Assembly (NCBI GenBank): GCA_003991915.1 | Contig: RQTK01000092.1 | Location: forward strand, 40,479-104,478 | Direction of reading: 5' to 3' | DNA length: 64,000 bases | From: Elysia chlorotica | Lineage: Eukaryota; Mollusca; Gastropoda; Plakobranchidae | In this document: positions 23,816-34,535 of the stretch, in pieces | Numbering within the stretch: the stretch's first letter is position 1 | How the letters are laid out: the number at the start of each line of letters is the position of its first letter | The notes under the pieces: model-generated | What the model was told of the DNA's origin: nothing | Seen by the model: only the letters and a program-made list of their open reading frames with translations | Database searches by the model: none | Program-made: the position numbers and the translations under genes

Positions 23816-26656
23816 TAAACATAAAATAATAACAATAGATAATAACAATATTAATAATAATATCAATAAAATTAATAGACAAAAAAAATTCTTTTCAATG
23901 CTTACACTTTTTTGCCCCTGACTCTTTTTAAATTTTCTTTTTAGTGACTGAGTGATTCTTTCTATCCTGAGCCCTGTCGCATCAGTGGAAATTGGGCTGG
24001 GCAGCTCAGAGTCTTGCAAACAATCCGGCCTGTGTTCTAAATAAAGAAGAAAATATGAGGAACATCAATATTTGTGATAATATGAGCAAAAAGTTTTAAA
24101 TTAAAAAAAAAAAAGAAAAAAAGATCTACATTTTTAAATGAAAAACTTTTATTTAAAGTCTTCTAATATTTTGCAACACTATCTTACATTAGGTTTTAGT
24201 TTTAAACTAGGTAAATCAAATTTAGATCTCTATCTAGCTCCACAGATATGCTAAAATACTATAAATGTTATGGACGGGGTTGATGGTTGAGTTGTGTTGG
24301 TTGCTTGGATTCCAACGTCAGCACAATGTATGCTATTTTGTGGACTGGCCCCAAGACTAACGTCTGACAATTTTATGTGCTGCCAGTGCCACACACAAGA
24401 CAGGGTGGGGAGACCTGGACTTCTGTCTTGGCTGGTCACATTATACTGGCACTGATCCAACCAGTAGGGGACGAAATCAAACAAATAAAATGTTGACTGT
24501 TTGTGTGGGTTTTGAACCAGGGATCTCATGATGTGGAGACTACTTAACGCTCTACCACTGGAACCAATAGGCCACACATGGTATGAACAGAACTGAAACT
24601 GTATTGCTATGAAATCTATGTATAAATCAAGTTTGTCATGCAGCAACAAGAACAATCCATATTGTCTATAATCGACTTTAGAAGCCATGTCACATCTTTT
24701 GTTTGGTCTATAACTTTCAAAGTCTCCACCGTATGCATCCAATCAAATATTTTACGTCAACGCACTGATTCGTAAAATGTACGCATTTTTTTCTCAACCA
24801 TCTTGGCCACAACAGAAAATGATTTACGTCAACGCACTGATTCGTAAAATGTACACATTTTTTTCTCAACCATGTTGGCCACAACAGAAAATGAAGCCCA
24901 CTTATCCACAGGTGTGATCTAGAAATATCACTTTTCACCTTTCCTGAGATTTTATACTTTTTTGCTTTGACTGCACTGAACTGGTTTTAGCTTTTGGGCG
25001 TAAAAAAATAACACACAGACAACAGTAGCAGAAGGAAAATTCAATGACAAACTTTTCAAACTGCCCCACAGATTTTATTCTTTGAACAGAATACTTTAAT
25101 GCAGTACCTCTTGGTTACATCATGGATTGTAAAACTAAAAAGTTGATGAATGCAGTAGAAAAAAAAGGTGAGCATTGTATGATAAATGAGACATGAGCTA
25201 CTGTAAAAGGAACTGCAATGCATTTCTATGTAAAGTACAGACACACAAAAATACATGAATTCTAGAAAATGGCTCGATTCTAGAGCTGATTGATGAATTA
25301 TAACCTTACTATCTATGGAACTAAAAATAACTCTCCTATGTGAAGGGACAAAATCTACAGGTAGGTCAGGGAGGGGGGTGACTGGAACCTCAAGGAGAGG
25401 GTCAGATGAGAGTTCAGGGACATTATCTGGGAGGGGACTAGTGCCTGACGTTGCTAGGTGATTACCAGCTGGGGACTTAAGGCACTCAGGCGCTGGAATT
25501 TCCGCACAGGCAGATCTAGGAGTCTCAGGCTGGTGACCAATGTCATAAAATAGAAAAAAAAAATGTCATTAGTCAAGATATGAAATACTTAGAATTGTCA
25601 GATAATTACGTGAGATTACGCAAATCTTTATTTGTTACCAGATCATAATATAAATTCAAAATGGAAGACAAAACCATATGGAGATCCATAAGGATCAAAG
25701 GACTTACCTTAGAGGGTTAGCTTTCTTGAGAAAGATCAAACATTACTTAAAAAAGACAAAATTATAGATAGATATAATTTAAAAACATAAGCTAACATGC
25801 ATTATGAATTCAGAAATTAATTTCTTTGCACATAGGCTAGCATTTTTAATTTTAAAAAAATTGTAAAAATAAAAAGGAAAAAGATAAAAAAGAAACCTTG
25901 GATGCTGATCTCTTGTTCTGCCTATAAACGCGATCTTTTATTCGCAGAGCAGCCTTCTTCTGAGAGGACATCTTGGATCTGCACCTCGCTACCACCTCCC
26001 TCCTATGCTCGGCGTACTCCTCAGGAGTCATTGTCTTGACAGACTTGCGAGGAGCAGCATAGTCATCCGCTGTCGCTGTTGTGGAGCTCCCCGAGTTCCG
26101 TGCGGACCCTGCCTTTTTGTTGAGGCGATACCGTGCCTGTCTCTCTCTGAATAGAAAACATATTTAATTATTCACCAAAATAAAAACAAAACTTTCCTTT
26201 TTTTTAAACTAAGAAATGAAATTTTTGTAGCAATACATAATTATATTTACTTACATTACCTGGTAAAGAATGATGGTTGTCTTTGAACAATATTAGTTTA
26301 TTTAAACTAAGAAATGAAATTTTTGTAGCAATACATAATTATATTTACTTACATTACCTGGTAAAGAATGATGGTTGTCTTTGAACAATATTAGTTGATT
26401 TTCCAAAGGTGTTGACAAAAATCTAAAAGTGATAATTAAGTCAATATTCAAGAAAAGATGAATAAAGAACCTCGCAAGCACCAGCTGCCTCTCATGTTCC
26501 GTGACTGCAGCGCGGGTGTGAGGCTCCTCCTGCCACTTCATCTTTTTTTTCTCCCGTCTTTTTTTGTTTAGTAGGCGCTGTTTTTCTAAATACGCAGCAT
26601 ATTTTTCAGGATCGTTTTCTTTTGCTTTTTTTCTCCACATGTTCTTATCAGACATT
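21319..26656 (-). CDS. Five-finger C2H2 zinc-finger protein with basic N-terminus
   Basis: Coding exons in transcript order: 26656-26471 (ATG at 26655-26653), 26146-25897, 25529-25310, 24036-23906, 22814-22763, 22217-21319. All junctions keep phase, giving 578 residues. Residues 1-145 are very basic and contain related helical-looking segments (NDPEKYAAYLEKQRLLNKKR, ERQARYRLNKK, TPEEYAEHRREVVARCRSK). Exon 3 is a Pro/Ser-rich spacer. The last exon holds one isolated finger (CRACSKTFSLEVFLELHNKTH) and then four contiguous fingers joined by SGEKPY, SGERPY and TGEKPY linkers. It ends a few residues after the last finger (VGADFL). The tandem fingers indicate a nuclear, sequence-specific DNA-binding protein, probably a transcription factor; the target is unknown. 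The start is chosen because exon 1 opens with an in-frame ATG one base after its acceptor. The donor after 25897 (gtttct) is weak. Upstream lies a truncated duplicate of exons 1-2. Confidence 0.88.
22420..22560. repeat. GA-rich microsatellite in a zinc-finger gene intron
   Basis: Irregular GAGA runs within the intron before the finger-coding exon. Confidence 0.8.
22815..23905. other. Zinc-finger gene intron
   Basis: AT-rich, with an AAT trinucleotide run at about 23755-23810. Short open frames have no recognisable content. Confidence 0.6.
24296..24577 (-). mobile_element. Best-preserved tRNA-derived SINE copy
   Basis: On the minus strand the head carries a pol III A box (TGGTTCCAGTGGTAGAGCG, about 24549-24567) and a B box (GGTTCAAAACC, 24508-24518) about 50 nt apart. 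A body common to all copies follows (+ sense: CCAACCAGTAGGGGACGAAA, CTGGTCACATTATACTGGCA, AACGTCTGACAATTTTATG), and the element ends near GTTGGTTGCTTGGATTCC. It lies in an intron of the zinc-finger gene, in the same orientation. Confidence 0.78.
24752..24894. repeat. 70-bp tandem duplication
   Basis: Two nearly identical units beginning ATTTACGTCAACGCACTGAT (24752 and 24821) and ending CCACAACAGAAAATG. Confidence 0.9.
26208..26397. repeat. 97-bp tandem duplication inside copy A
   Basis: The segment from AACTAAGAAATGAAATTTTT to CTTTGAACAATATTAGTT occurs twice back to back between the first two zinc-finger gene exons. Copy B has it only once. Confidence 0.9.
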
Positions 26657-26837
26657 CTGCAGATGAAGTAAAATAATGTATAATAATTACACATGCTGAT
26701 ATCAATGCGAATGGCCTCAAAACTTCTGGTAGTTACGTAGGTTTGATCGAGCTATTGTAAGAATGGCACATTTTGTACACGAAAATAAAACAGTGTAAAC
26801 TAAATGTATAATTGGGAGACAAGATTGAATAGATCTT

Positions 26838-27430
26838 CTAAGATCTGCACCTGGCCACCACCTCCCTCCTATGCTCGGCGTACTCCTCAGGAGTCATTGT
26901 CTTGACAGACTTGCGAGGAGGAGCACAGTCCTCCGCTGTCGCGTTTGTGGAGCTCCTCGAGTTCCGTGCAGACCCTGCCTTTTTGTTGAGGCGATACCTT
27001 GCCTGCCTCTCTCTGAATAGAAAACATATTTCAATGTTCACCAAAATAAAAACGAAACTTTCCTGGGTTTTTTTAAACTAAGAAATGAAATTTTTGTAGC
27101 AATACATAGATTTAATTACATTACTGGTAAAGAATGATGATTGTCTTTGAAAACTTTTTGAAAAAGTTGATTTTCCAAAGGTGTTGACAAAAATTAAAAA
27201 GTTATTTAAGTCAACATTGAAGAAAAGATGAATATATAAAGAACCTCGCAAGCGCCAGCTGCCTCTCACGTTCCGTGACTGCAGCGCGGGTGTGAGGCTC
27301 CTCCTGCCACTTTATCTTTTTTTTCTCTCGTCTTTTTTTGTTTAGTAGGCGTTGTTTTTCTAAATATGCAGCATATTTTTCAGGATCGTTTTCTTTTGCT
27401 TTTTTTCTCCACATATTCTTATCAGACATT
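26838..27430 (-). pseudogene. Truncated duplicate of zinc-finger gene exons 1-2
   Basis: The first duplicate exon (27430-27245) is full-length, open and nearly identical to the working copy (MSDKNMWRKKAKENDPEKY...; Lys for Met and Arg for His among the few changes). The second (from 27012) encodes ERQARYRLNKKAGSARNS... but is cut after RCRS by the duplication breakpoint and meets a stop at 26840-26838, with no donor. If transcribed it could give a short basic peptide of about 120 residues without fingers, or exon 27430-27245 might serve as an alternative first coding exon. The duplicated parts remain open, so the event looks fairly recent. Confidence 0.75.
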
Positions 27431-27749
27431 CTGCAGATGAAGTAAAATGTACAATAATTACACATGCTGATATCAATGCGAATGGCCTAAAAACTTCTGG
27501 TTTGATCAAGCTATTGTAGTAAGAATGGCACATTTTGTAGACGAAAATAAAACAGTGTAAATGTATAATTGGGAGACAAGATTGAATAGATCTTCTAAGA
27601 TCAGCAAACAATTTCATTCTTTGTATTTGTGGGTAACGCTATCAATCTCATGCCCTTAGTTGGACACATGTGTCACGCATATAGTGAATTATAAGCCATA
27701 CTCCAAATGAAGGTCTAGCTATGTGATCAGATTATTTGGGAGTAGAGGT

Positions 27750-28010
27750 AGATCTAGGCCAGAATTGTCATCTGACAATTTCATCTGCTTCCTTGGTCGG
27801 TCACATTATACAAACACCAGACCAACCAGGAGGATACTAAAACGGACAAATAAATTTTTGACCAATCACAAGTTTCAAACAAAGGAACTTTCAATAGGGA
27901 GACCAACGGTTTATCACTTGAGCCTGCTCTTACCCTATAATTCTACTTACACCTCTACCAACTTCCTTGGTCGGTCACATTAACAAACACCAGACCTCTA
28001 CCAGAGTCTA
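27750..28010 (-). mobile_element. SINE copy, partly duplicated
   Basis: The body (CTTGGTCGGTCACATTATAC, CAGACCAACCAGGAGGATAC) and a degraded tRNA-like head (GGCTCAAGTGATAAACCGTTGG on the minus strand in part) are visible at 27765-27925. The CCTTGGTCGGTCACATTA segment occurs again at 27964-27981. Confidence 0.6.
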
Positions 28011-28124
28011 GATTTAGATTATTACATGAAAAAAGTACAAAAACTTTAAAGTTAGTCTCTTAACCCAGAAAAATACTCGTACTAGAGTTTAGCAGACTTC
28101 ATCTAGATCTAATGTCTGGATCTA

Positions 28125-28400
28125 GAGAATTTACGGGGAATTGTTTAAATCGGCAGCTAACAATAACATGATAATAGAGGTGGAGGTGGGTTGTTAAAAA
28201 ATTATAGGTCTAGATATAAAGTCTAGATCTAGAGAGTTTTAAGGGAAATCATTGTTGAAATCGGCAACTGAACATGACGATAGAGGAGGGTTGTTAAAAA
28301 ATTATAGGTCTAGATATAAAGTCTAGATCTAGAGAGTTATAAGGGAAATTATTGTTGAAATCGGCAACTGAACATGATGATAGAGGAGGAGGTCGGTAGT
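28125..28400. repeat. ~95-bp tandem repeat upstream of the zinc-finger gene
   Basis: Two good units (about 28189-28270 and 28290-28385) and one diverged unit (28115-28175) of ATTATAGGTCTAGATATAAA and TTGAAATCGGCAACTGAACA. Confidence 0.8.
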
Positions 28401-29308
28401 TAAAGATAACGGTAGAAGAATGTCGGGAACTTGAAATACCGGAAATTTTAAGTGATGAAAGTAGAACTACCGGAAACGAAAGAAGGTGGTGGTATGATTG
28501 TCGGCAAATTATCAACAACGATGGTACAAAGTGCGGTAAACCAAAGCTAACGGTAGTATTATTCCGTTGGGAACGATGTGTGGCGTTAGATTTGATGCAG
28601 GGAATACATCGGTTGACTGAAGGAAAAAAAAAATGTTTTTCTCGCCATAAGACGCAAAGTTTAAACACTAGACTTATCGGAAATACATCATGAACAGTTT
28701 CCATGTCTAATATCTGCTTTAAATTGAATGAAAACTCGATCTTTTACTTAAAATATATCCTCGAATGTCACCGAATCACAAAGAAACTAGATCTATTGTT
28801 AGTGTCCGACATTAAAAAAATTCGTTTTAACAAATAAAAAACTTTCTTTGGCTAGTGAAGATATTTCTGCAAATGTAAATATACAGCTGTGATTGAACTG
28901 AAGCGTCTCAGATGTCGGATTTCCCGCAAATGAAAGAAAAGTGAAAGAAGCTGTTACTCTTGTCACAAATCCGTTTCCGACCTACACGTGACTTTAAAAA
29001 ATTCCAATTTTTTTTAAATCCGCGCTTTTATCCACTAAAAAGGCTTTATTTGTGTATTTGAACTATTTTAACATACAAATACACTAGTTTTTAACAATAA
29101 CCTTTAAATTTGAATGATTTATATCTCTAGATCTAAAGTCCACGTTAGTTTCCGACAGCAACGGTAGTATATCTATTTCAGCTACTAGAGTCATAATTAG
29201 TGTAAAACTTTGTTCTTTTTTAGCTAAGACACTTTATAAAATAATTTATTAAAAAAAACGAAAATTATCCTAACATTAATTTCTAAACATTTCAATAACT
29301 CTTACCTT
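28400..29308. other. Upstream intron of the zinc-finger gene, no exon seen
   Basis: Short ACCGGAAA- and AACGGTAG-type words recur at 28430-28560. Otherwise AT-rich. One long minus-strand open frame here has no recognisable domain. Confidence 0.4.
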
Positions 29309-29480
29309 TAAGGTGGATCCCAAAAAGGTAAACTCCGTCGGAAATGTATAGTTATGTTGTAGTCACAAAAAAATGCGTAAAAAAATAATTCTGTAAATAT
29401 CTGCCTGAAACTGCTTCGCAGCTTCCAAACGCACATCTTTAAACACAGCACACAAAGTTTAGGTACAAACACAATTCAAT
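29309..29480 (-). other. Probable 5' noncoding first exon of the zinc-finger gene
   Basis: A strong donor (CCTTAAAG/gtaagagtt, exon end at 29309) lies on the minus strand upstream of all coding exons. Joining it to the acceptor at 26656 would place AAAGAATG before the start codon. The upstream end is not defined, and the exon contains a short upstream ATG frame. Inference from splice signals only. Confidence 0.4.
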
Positions 29481-29488
29481 TTTCCATT

Positions 29489-29515
29489 ACAGGACCTTGA
29501 AAATTAAGGTCCTGT
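29489..29515. other. Perfect 10-bp hairpin
   Basis: ACAGGACCTT (29489-29498) and AAGGTCCTGT (29506-29515) around a 7-nt loop, near the proposed 5' exon of the zinc-finger gene. It could be a short structured RNA element or a palindromic binding site. Confidence 0.6.
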
Positions 29516-29921
29516 GAAGGTCCATTTTTGTGAAATCTGCCTTAAAAACGGATACACTGTGTGCGCGATTGTTTCATTTTTTCTCACGTTCCGTCTCATA
29601 CATTCACAGTCCTAAAAGATGAATAACATGCACTTGGTGGAGGCCTTTAGAAAGCAATTTTGAAGAAAAATTATTGTCACAATCATAGCTACTATGATCT
29701 CTCTTAAAATCTGCAGTTTTTACTTTTAGGATGGTTTCCTCCTTACAGAAGATAGATCTATGGGAAATTACTCAAAGACCCTTTTGGTGGGTCAGTTTTA
29801 TAGTTTTGGTCAAACTGTGACTGTGTGAGATTGACCATTATATATAACAATGTGATCATAATGAGATATATAAAATACAGTAATACACAATACGGTATTA
29901 TCGGGTATATAATTATTACCA

Positions 29922-30028
29922 TCAGAACCATGTAGAGACTTCAGTTCAGATTTAAGTGTAGAGGGTGGCGCGTCATGTTCAAGCCTTGAGCATGATCCAA
30001 GTGTCTGAGTTGTCTCAACTGGATTCAT
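29922..30028 (-). CDS. Candidate first coding exon of unknown gene
   Basis: The minus strand opens with GAAGATGAATCC (ATG at 30028) and reads MNPVETTQTLGSCSRLEHDA... to ...LKSLHGSD, where a gtaata donor follows at about 29921. Its exit phase does not match the start frame of the zinc-finger gene, so it would belong to another transcript or be noncoding there. Composition is plausible but no domain is recognised. Confidence 0.25.
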
Positions 30029-30594
30029 CTTCAGAATTTTTTTCTCTGGCGTTCCACCTTTACAAGAATCCTCTCTGATTGTAGATCAGCTCCAAACTTT
30101 TTGATCTATTGTCTCCAACACTGTCAACATTTTGATGATTTTCTTCCTGGATTTCAAAGTTTTAAAAGTTTAGTCCAAATTTTTCTGATGAAATCCAGTT
30201 TTAATCACAGCAGGTGCACTTAAAGCGGACAGCTTTGTGTGAGAAAAAGACAACTTTGCTATCTATATATAATGTCGACAATTTTCAAGAGATCATAGAA
30301 GGATCGGAAACGCATACATTTTAATCTTCCTCTATTACAATCTCAAATGTTTTTGTAATTTAAACTCTGGTAATGGCGACACATGAAACAACAAGAAGAA
30401 AAAACGTATAAAAAACACAATAATGGAGAAAAAAAAAACTATTTTAGAACGCTATTTAACCCACTCCAAAAAAAACAACAACAAATCATTTCTAAAGGGC
30501 TTAGAACTCTGTTTGATGACTACAGGCCTAGACTCAGATTTATAAATTGCAAGTAAAATTAGATCTTGATATGGAGATAGAGAGATGTGTTTGT

Positions 30595-30862
30595 TGCTGA
30601 GTTGGTTTAACGTGCAACATCAGCACTATCTATAGGCTATATTGTGGACGGACTCCAAGACTGACGTCTGACAATTTTATGTGCTGCCATACACAAAACA
30701 GGGCGGGGATAACATGACTCCTGCCTCAGCCGGTCACATTAAACTGACAGTGACACCAACCCAACCAGTAAGGAGGAGCGCAATCACGACTCGAATTCGA
30801 ACCTTTTTTTTTGCGTCGAAAGCTGATTCTACCCCAAGGCTACCGCGCCCCCCTGAGATAGA
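30595..30862 (-). mobile_element. SINE copy with good B box
   Basis: On the minus strand: a head with an A-box-like TAGCCTTGGGGTAGAATC, an A-rich insert, and a B box GGTTCGAATTC. The full body follows ((+) GTCTGACAATTTTATGTGCT, CAGCCGGTCACATTAAACTG, CCAACCAGTAAGGAGG), and the 3' tail TTTAACGTGCAACATCAGCA lies at about 30607. Confidence 0.75.
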
Positions 30863-32070
30863 GAGATCTAGATCTAGATCCAGACGTAATTTTATGCACA
30901 CCACCTAGCTCTAAACAGCTATAGATCTCTGTAAGATTGATACGAACTAGAATCTAGATCTAGATCTAGACTAGATTATAATGTCTAATTTAAATTCTTA
31001 ATAACAAAAGACCTGTTTGAGTTTTTCATTTTAACCAAAAGGTTAGAAAACCTAATAATAGCTGAAGTAAGGTGTAAGATCTTATCCATGCTAGATTAAA
31101 ATTAGACTATTCATATTTGAAAAAATGTTTTGTTTTAAAATTGATTAGGCTACTAAGAACGGCTACAGATTTGTTATTTTGGGGGTTGGACGCCATGACA
31201 GTGTGTGGACAAGTACTTTCCACAATTTTCAGATCAGAAGAGCACTGTCATAAATATTGTAAACCGAACGTTACAAACGTAACTGTATTATGACGGCCTT
31301 CAATGACAAGTTTCATTATCAAACATCATACAAATGGCATTGCACGATAGAAGAAGGGTCATTTCGGAAAATATCAAGAACATTTGTGTAATTTACATAT
31401 TTCAGAGATAACTGAAAAAAAAGAGGTAAAAAAAAAGAAGTTGAAGAAACCATAGGGATGGAGAGAAAGAGAGAGATAAAGATAGAGAGAGAGAGGGAGG
31501 TAAATGTAAAATAATGGCGTAGTTAGAGAAGGATAGGGAAGTCAAAGAAAGATAAAGTGATATAGAAAGAGAGACCAAGAGAGAGAGAGACAGAGAGACG
31601 GGGGACATACAGACGTAGAAAGGATTAAGCTAGGCAGAAAAATAGACAGACAGAAAAGCGGACAAACAAAAACACTTATTATTCATCATATGATGACAAG
31701 AGGAGTCTAGAGGATGGCGGGAACATCATAAACAAAGAAATAAAGAAGAAGAGAAGATATAAAAATAGGACGGCTATTAAAATAGGCTAGATGAAAAGTG
31801 ATCCTTGATGAATGATCCCAGAGTGGGTGGGATTCCCAAAACTGAGTGTGTGTACACACCACTTTATCTGTATTTTCGCTTGAGTATATTTTTGTTGTTG
31901 TTCAGATAACTTTGGTCTCCCAATTTGCATATATATGTATATCAGAGTAAAAAATATACGAGGCTCCCGATCGTTCAGACACTGTTGCTTTTCGGTTCGA
32001 ATTTCGGCAGGCATCTACTCAAGTCGACCTAAACCAGTAGTGTAAAAGCGGCCAGGTTAAGGAATTAAAC
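30863..32070. other. Gene-free stretch with GA-rich patches
   Basis: TCTAGATC-type palindromic words at 30868-30975 and GA-rich sequence at 31455-31600. Otherwise AT-rich, with no exon recognised. Confidence 0.5.
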
Positions 32071-32082
32071 TTGGGGTCTTCG

Positions 32083-32095
32083 AACTCTCTCTCTC

Positions 32096-32154
<59 letters not shown>

Positions 32155-32375
32155 CTCTNNNNNNNNNNNNNNNCTCTCTCTCTCCCTCTCTCTCTCTCCC
32201 TCTCTCTCCGTCTCTATCTCTTGCTCTCTCTCTATCTCTACCTCTTGCTCTCTCTCTCTGTCTCTCTTACTCTACCTTTCTCTCTCTCTCTCCCCGCTTC
32301 TCTCTCTCCCCGCTTCTCTCTCCCTCTCTTTCTTTCGTTTTATCAATAATTATTGATCTCTCTCGATGTCTAACA

Positions 32376-32412
<37 letters not shown>
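32083..32412. repeat. CT microsatellite interrupted by an assembly gap
   Basis: Long CT runs with a 15-base run of N at 32159-32173, so the true length is unknown. A second run ends at 32412. Confidence 0.95.
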
Positions 32413-32415
<3 letters not shown>

Positions 32416-32741
32416 GTTTTTCAGTATGTCTCTCTTAAATTTGTCTCTTCCCAGTTCCCTCTTAGGTTTCCAATCATTCTGACCTTAGATTTTGAACCAC
32501 ATAATTATTTCCTCCTATCACTACTAAGACGAGAGAACTACCGACTGGGATATCATGCGTCGCGCTCAGTCACATCAGATAGCGCGAATCGGTGTGATGC
32601 GCAAAATCCGCGATCGAAACCCAACACAAGCACTCATGGTGTGAGACTTTTCTCTTGTCGTTACATCTCCGTAATCAATGTCATCAAGGGAATTTTCACC
32701 TTTCACTTTTAGTTATTGCCGTATGGTGGTACCTAGAGAGA

Positions 32742-32785
<44 letters not shown>

Positions 32786-32786
32786 G

Positions 32787-33340
32787 AGACTTTCTTTCCT
32801 CCTTACAATGCCTGAAAGGGACACCACGCATTTTAGAAAAACATTTCATTGAATGTTTTATGGATTAGTGTTCTCTCTCTCTCTCTCTCTCTCACTCTCT
32901 CTCTCTCTCTCTCTTGCATTCTGTCTGTGACTGGCTTTCTCTTCCTCTCATTCTTTTTCTCTCTTGACTTAAGAAGGCCACCCTTAGAGACATAGAGAGA
33001 TAGAGAGAGGTAAAGAGAGGTAGAGAGAGATAGGAGAAAAAGAGACAGAGAAATAGGGAGAGAGAGAGAGGAGATGGAGAGAGAGAGAGGAGATGGAGAG
33101 AGAGAGAAATACTTTCTTTTATCGTTACAATGCCTGAAAAGGACACCACGCGTTTTAGAAAAACATTTCATATGGGTTAGTTATATATATATCTTGCATT
33201 CTGTCTCTGACTGGCTTCCTCTTCCTCTCTTTCTTTTTAAGAAAGCCACCCTTGGAGACATAGAGAGATAAAGAGAGGTAGAGAGAGATAGGAGAAAAAG
33301 GGACAGAGAAATAGAGAGAGAGAGACATATAAAGAGACTT
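32787..33340. repeat. ~320-bp tandem duplication with GA arms
   Basis: ACAATGCCTGAAAGGGACAC and the following text at 32804 recur at 33127. CTTGCATTCTGTCT through AAGGCCACCCTTAGAGACAT at 32914 recurs from 33193. GA-rich arms lie between. A more decayed version may begin near 33390. Confidence 0.8.
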
Positions 33341-34211
33341 TATAGTGAATAAAAAAAAAAATATTTTTAACATTTTTTTTTATTATCTTATGATGTTACG
33401 AAGGGATACAACTCCTTTCACTACACGATTTCATTTTGTATTATATCTGTTAGCTCCCTTCGACAACAATCTTGCGACAGGATGGGTAGAAAGTTCTGTC
33501 TGCCTGTCTGTCTATACGCCTCTCTGTCTCACTGTATGTATTCATCACTTTGTATCTGTCTATGCTGTCTCTGTCTCACCTTCTGTCTTTGTCTTTGTTT
33601 CTGCCAGGCTCCTTCTTCCTCTCATTTATTTCTTTTGACCTATGAAAGTGAGTATATGAAAGAGAGAGAGAGAGATAGAGAGAGAGAGAGATAGAGAGAG
33701 TGAGAGACAGAGAGAGACAGAGAGAGAGACAGACAGGCAGACAGACAGACAGACAATGTGTGTAGTTAGTAATATCTTACTATCAGAAAAAAATTTCTAA
33801 AGAGAGACAACACCTATCAGTACAAAATTTCGGTAAGCATTACATGTGTTATTTCCCTTTGATCACTGATCTGCGAATGGCTTGCGCTTTGAAGGAGTAC
33901 ATGTATAATCAATTATTATTTATACATGACAGTGTATTCCTAATTCCTCTTATGTTCTTGAGATCTGCGCGCCGTATTGGGTATAAAATCTCTCCACCAA
34001 TTACCTTGTTTCGTTTCTTACCAAGTGAGGCGAGTTTTCATTTCTTTGTATATTTTTCTTTTTGTTTCTTTTCATTGTTTGTCTGCTATTGCTTTGTAAT
34101 TTCCCCTATTATTTTTGTTGCGGGATGTTCTTTAAAAAGTTTGCATAGATTATGGATTAAAATATTTAAGGCCCTGGATTGGGACTAGGCCTAATTTATT
34201 TAATAATAGGT
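33341..34211. other. Gene-free stretch
   Basis: GA/CAGA repeats at 33658-33755, otherwise AT-rich. The open frame at 33844-34188 has no recognisable domain. Confidence 0.4.
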
Positions 34212-34420
34212 TTGAACTGAAACCACAAGGAAAGAGGAAAGTAGGTCGTCCCAAACAATCCTGGAGAAGGAGTGTTGAAGAAGAAGTGAAGGCGTCAGGA
34301 ACAACATGGGCAGAGCTAAGAAGGACCTGCCAAAATCTAGTCCGTTGGCGGAGCTTTGATGAGGCCCTATGTTCCTCAAGGAATCAAGAGGCTTAAGTAA
34401 GTAAGTAAGTTGAACTGAAA
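34212..34420 (+). mobile_element. 5'-truncated LINE 3' end with target-site duplication
   Basis: The + strand reads the C-terminus of a non-LTR retrotransposon polyprotein (GKRKVGRPKQSWRRSVEEEV, then TTWAELRRTCQNLVRWRSF and DEALCSSRNQEA) ending at a stop (34394-34396), with a GTAA repeat tail. This GRP...W...EA ending is characteristic of many LINE reverse-transcriptase proteins. The insert (34223-34409) is flanked by an 11-bp duplication, TTGAACTGAAA, at 34212-34222 and 34410-34420. Only about 57 codons remain, with no stop inside them, so this is a short 5'-truncated and fairly young insertion. Confidence 0.88.
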
Positions 34421-34429
34421 AGGTAGAAT

Positions 34430-34535
34430 GCACAAACAAGGCGTAGTTTACGTCTCGTCGTTACAATAAAAGAATAAGAAGGCTTACGGCGAGCCGAAGC
34501 TACGTCTTGTGTGTGCATACTTCCCAAGATCATTC
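34430..34535. mobile_element. MITE-like inverted-repeat remnant
   Basis: GCGTAGTTTACGTCTCGTCG and, after an AATAAGAAGG centre, TTACGGCGAGCCGAAGCTAC form diverged inverted arms. They resemble those of the clearer copy at 56955-57086. Confidence 0.4.

Larger units (their letters stand above)
25977..27602 (-). repeat. Tandem duplication of zinc-finger gene exons 1-2
   Basis: Copy A (25977-26845) and copy B (26843-27602) each contain the MSDKNMW exon and the ERQARYRLNKK exon. The join at 26841-26846 lies inside the second exon, where its GATCTGCACC meets the upstream flank TTCTAAGATC, with GATC as microhomology. The other end of copy B (27590-27605) still shows the original flank ATTGAATAGATCTTCTAAGA. 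Copy A is longer because of an internal 97-bp duplication. Confidence 0.92.

Noticed and set aside
24508-24577. Possible functional tRNA gene
   Set aside because: A and B boxes are present, but the acceptor and anticodon stems do not pair well and a shared repeat body follows. It is a SINE head.
28294-28704. 136-codon minus-strand open frame
   Set aside because: It overlaps the ~95-bp tandem repeat and short degenerate repeats; no recognisable domain and no matching exon phase.
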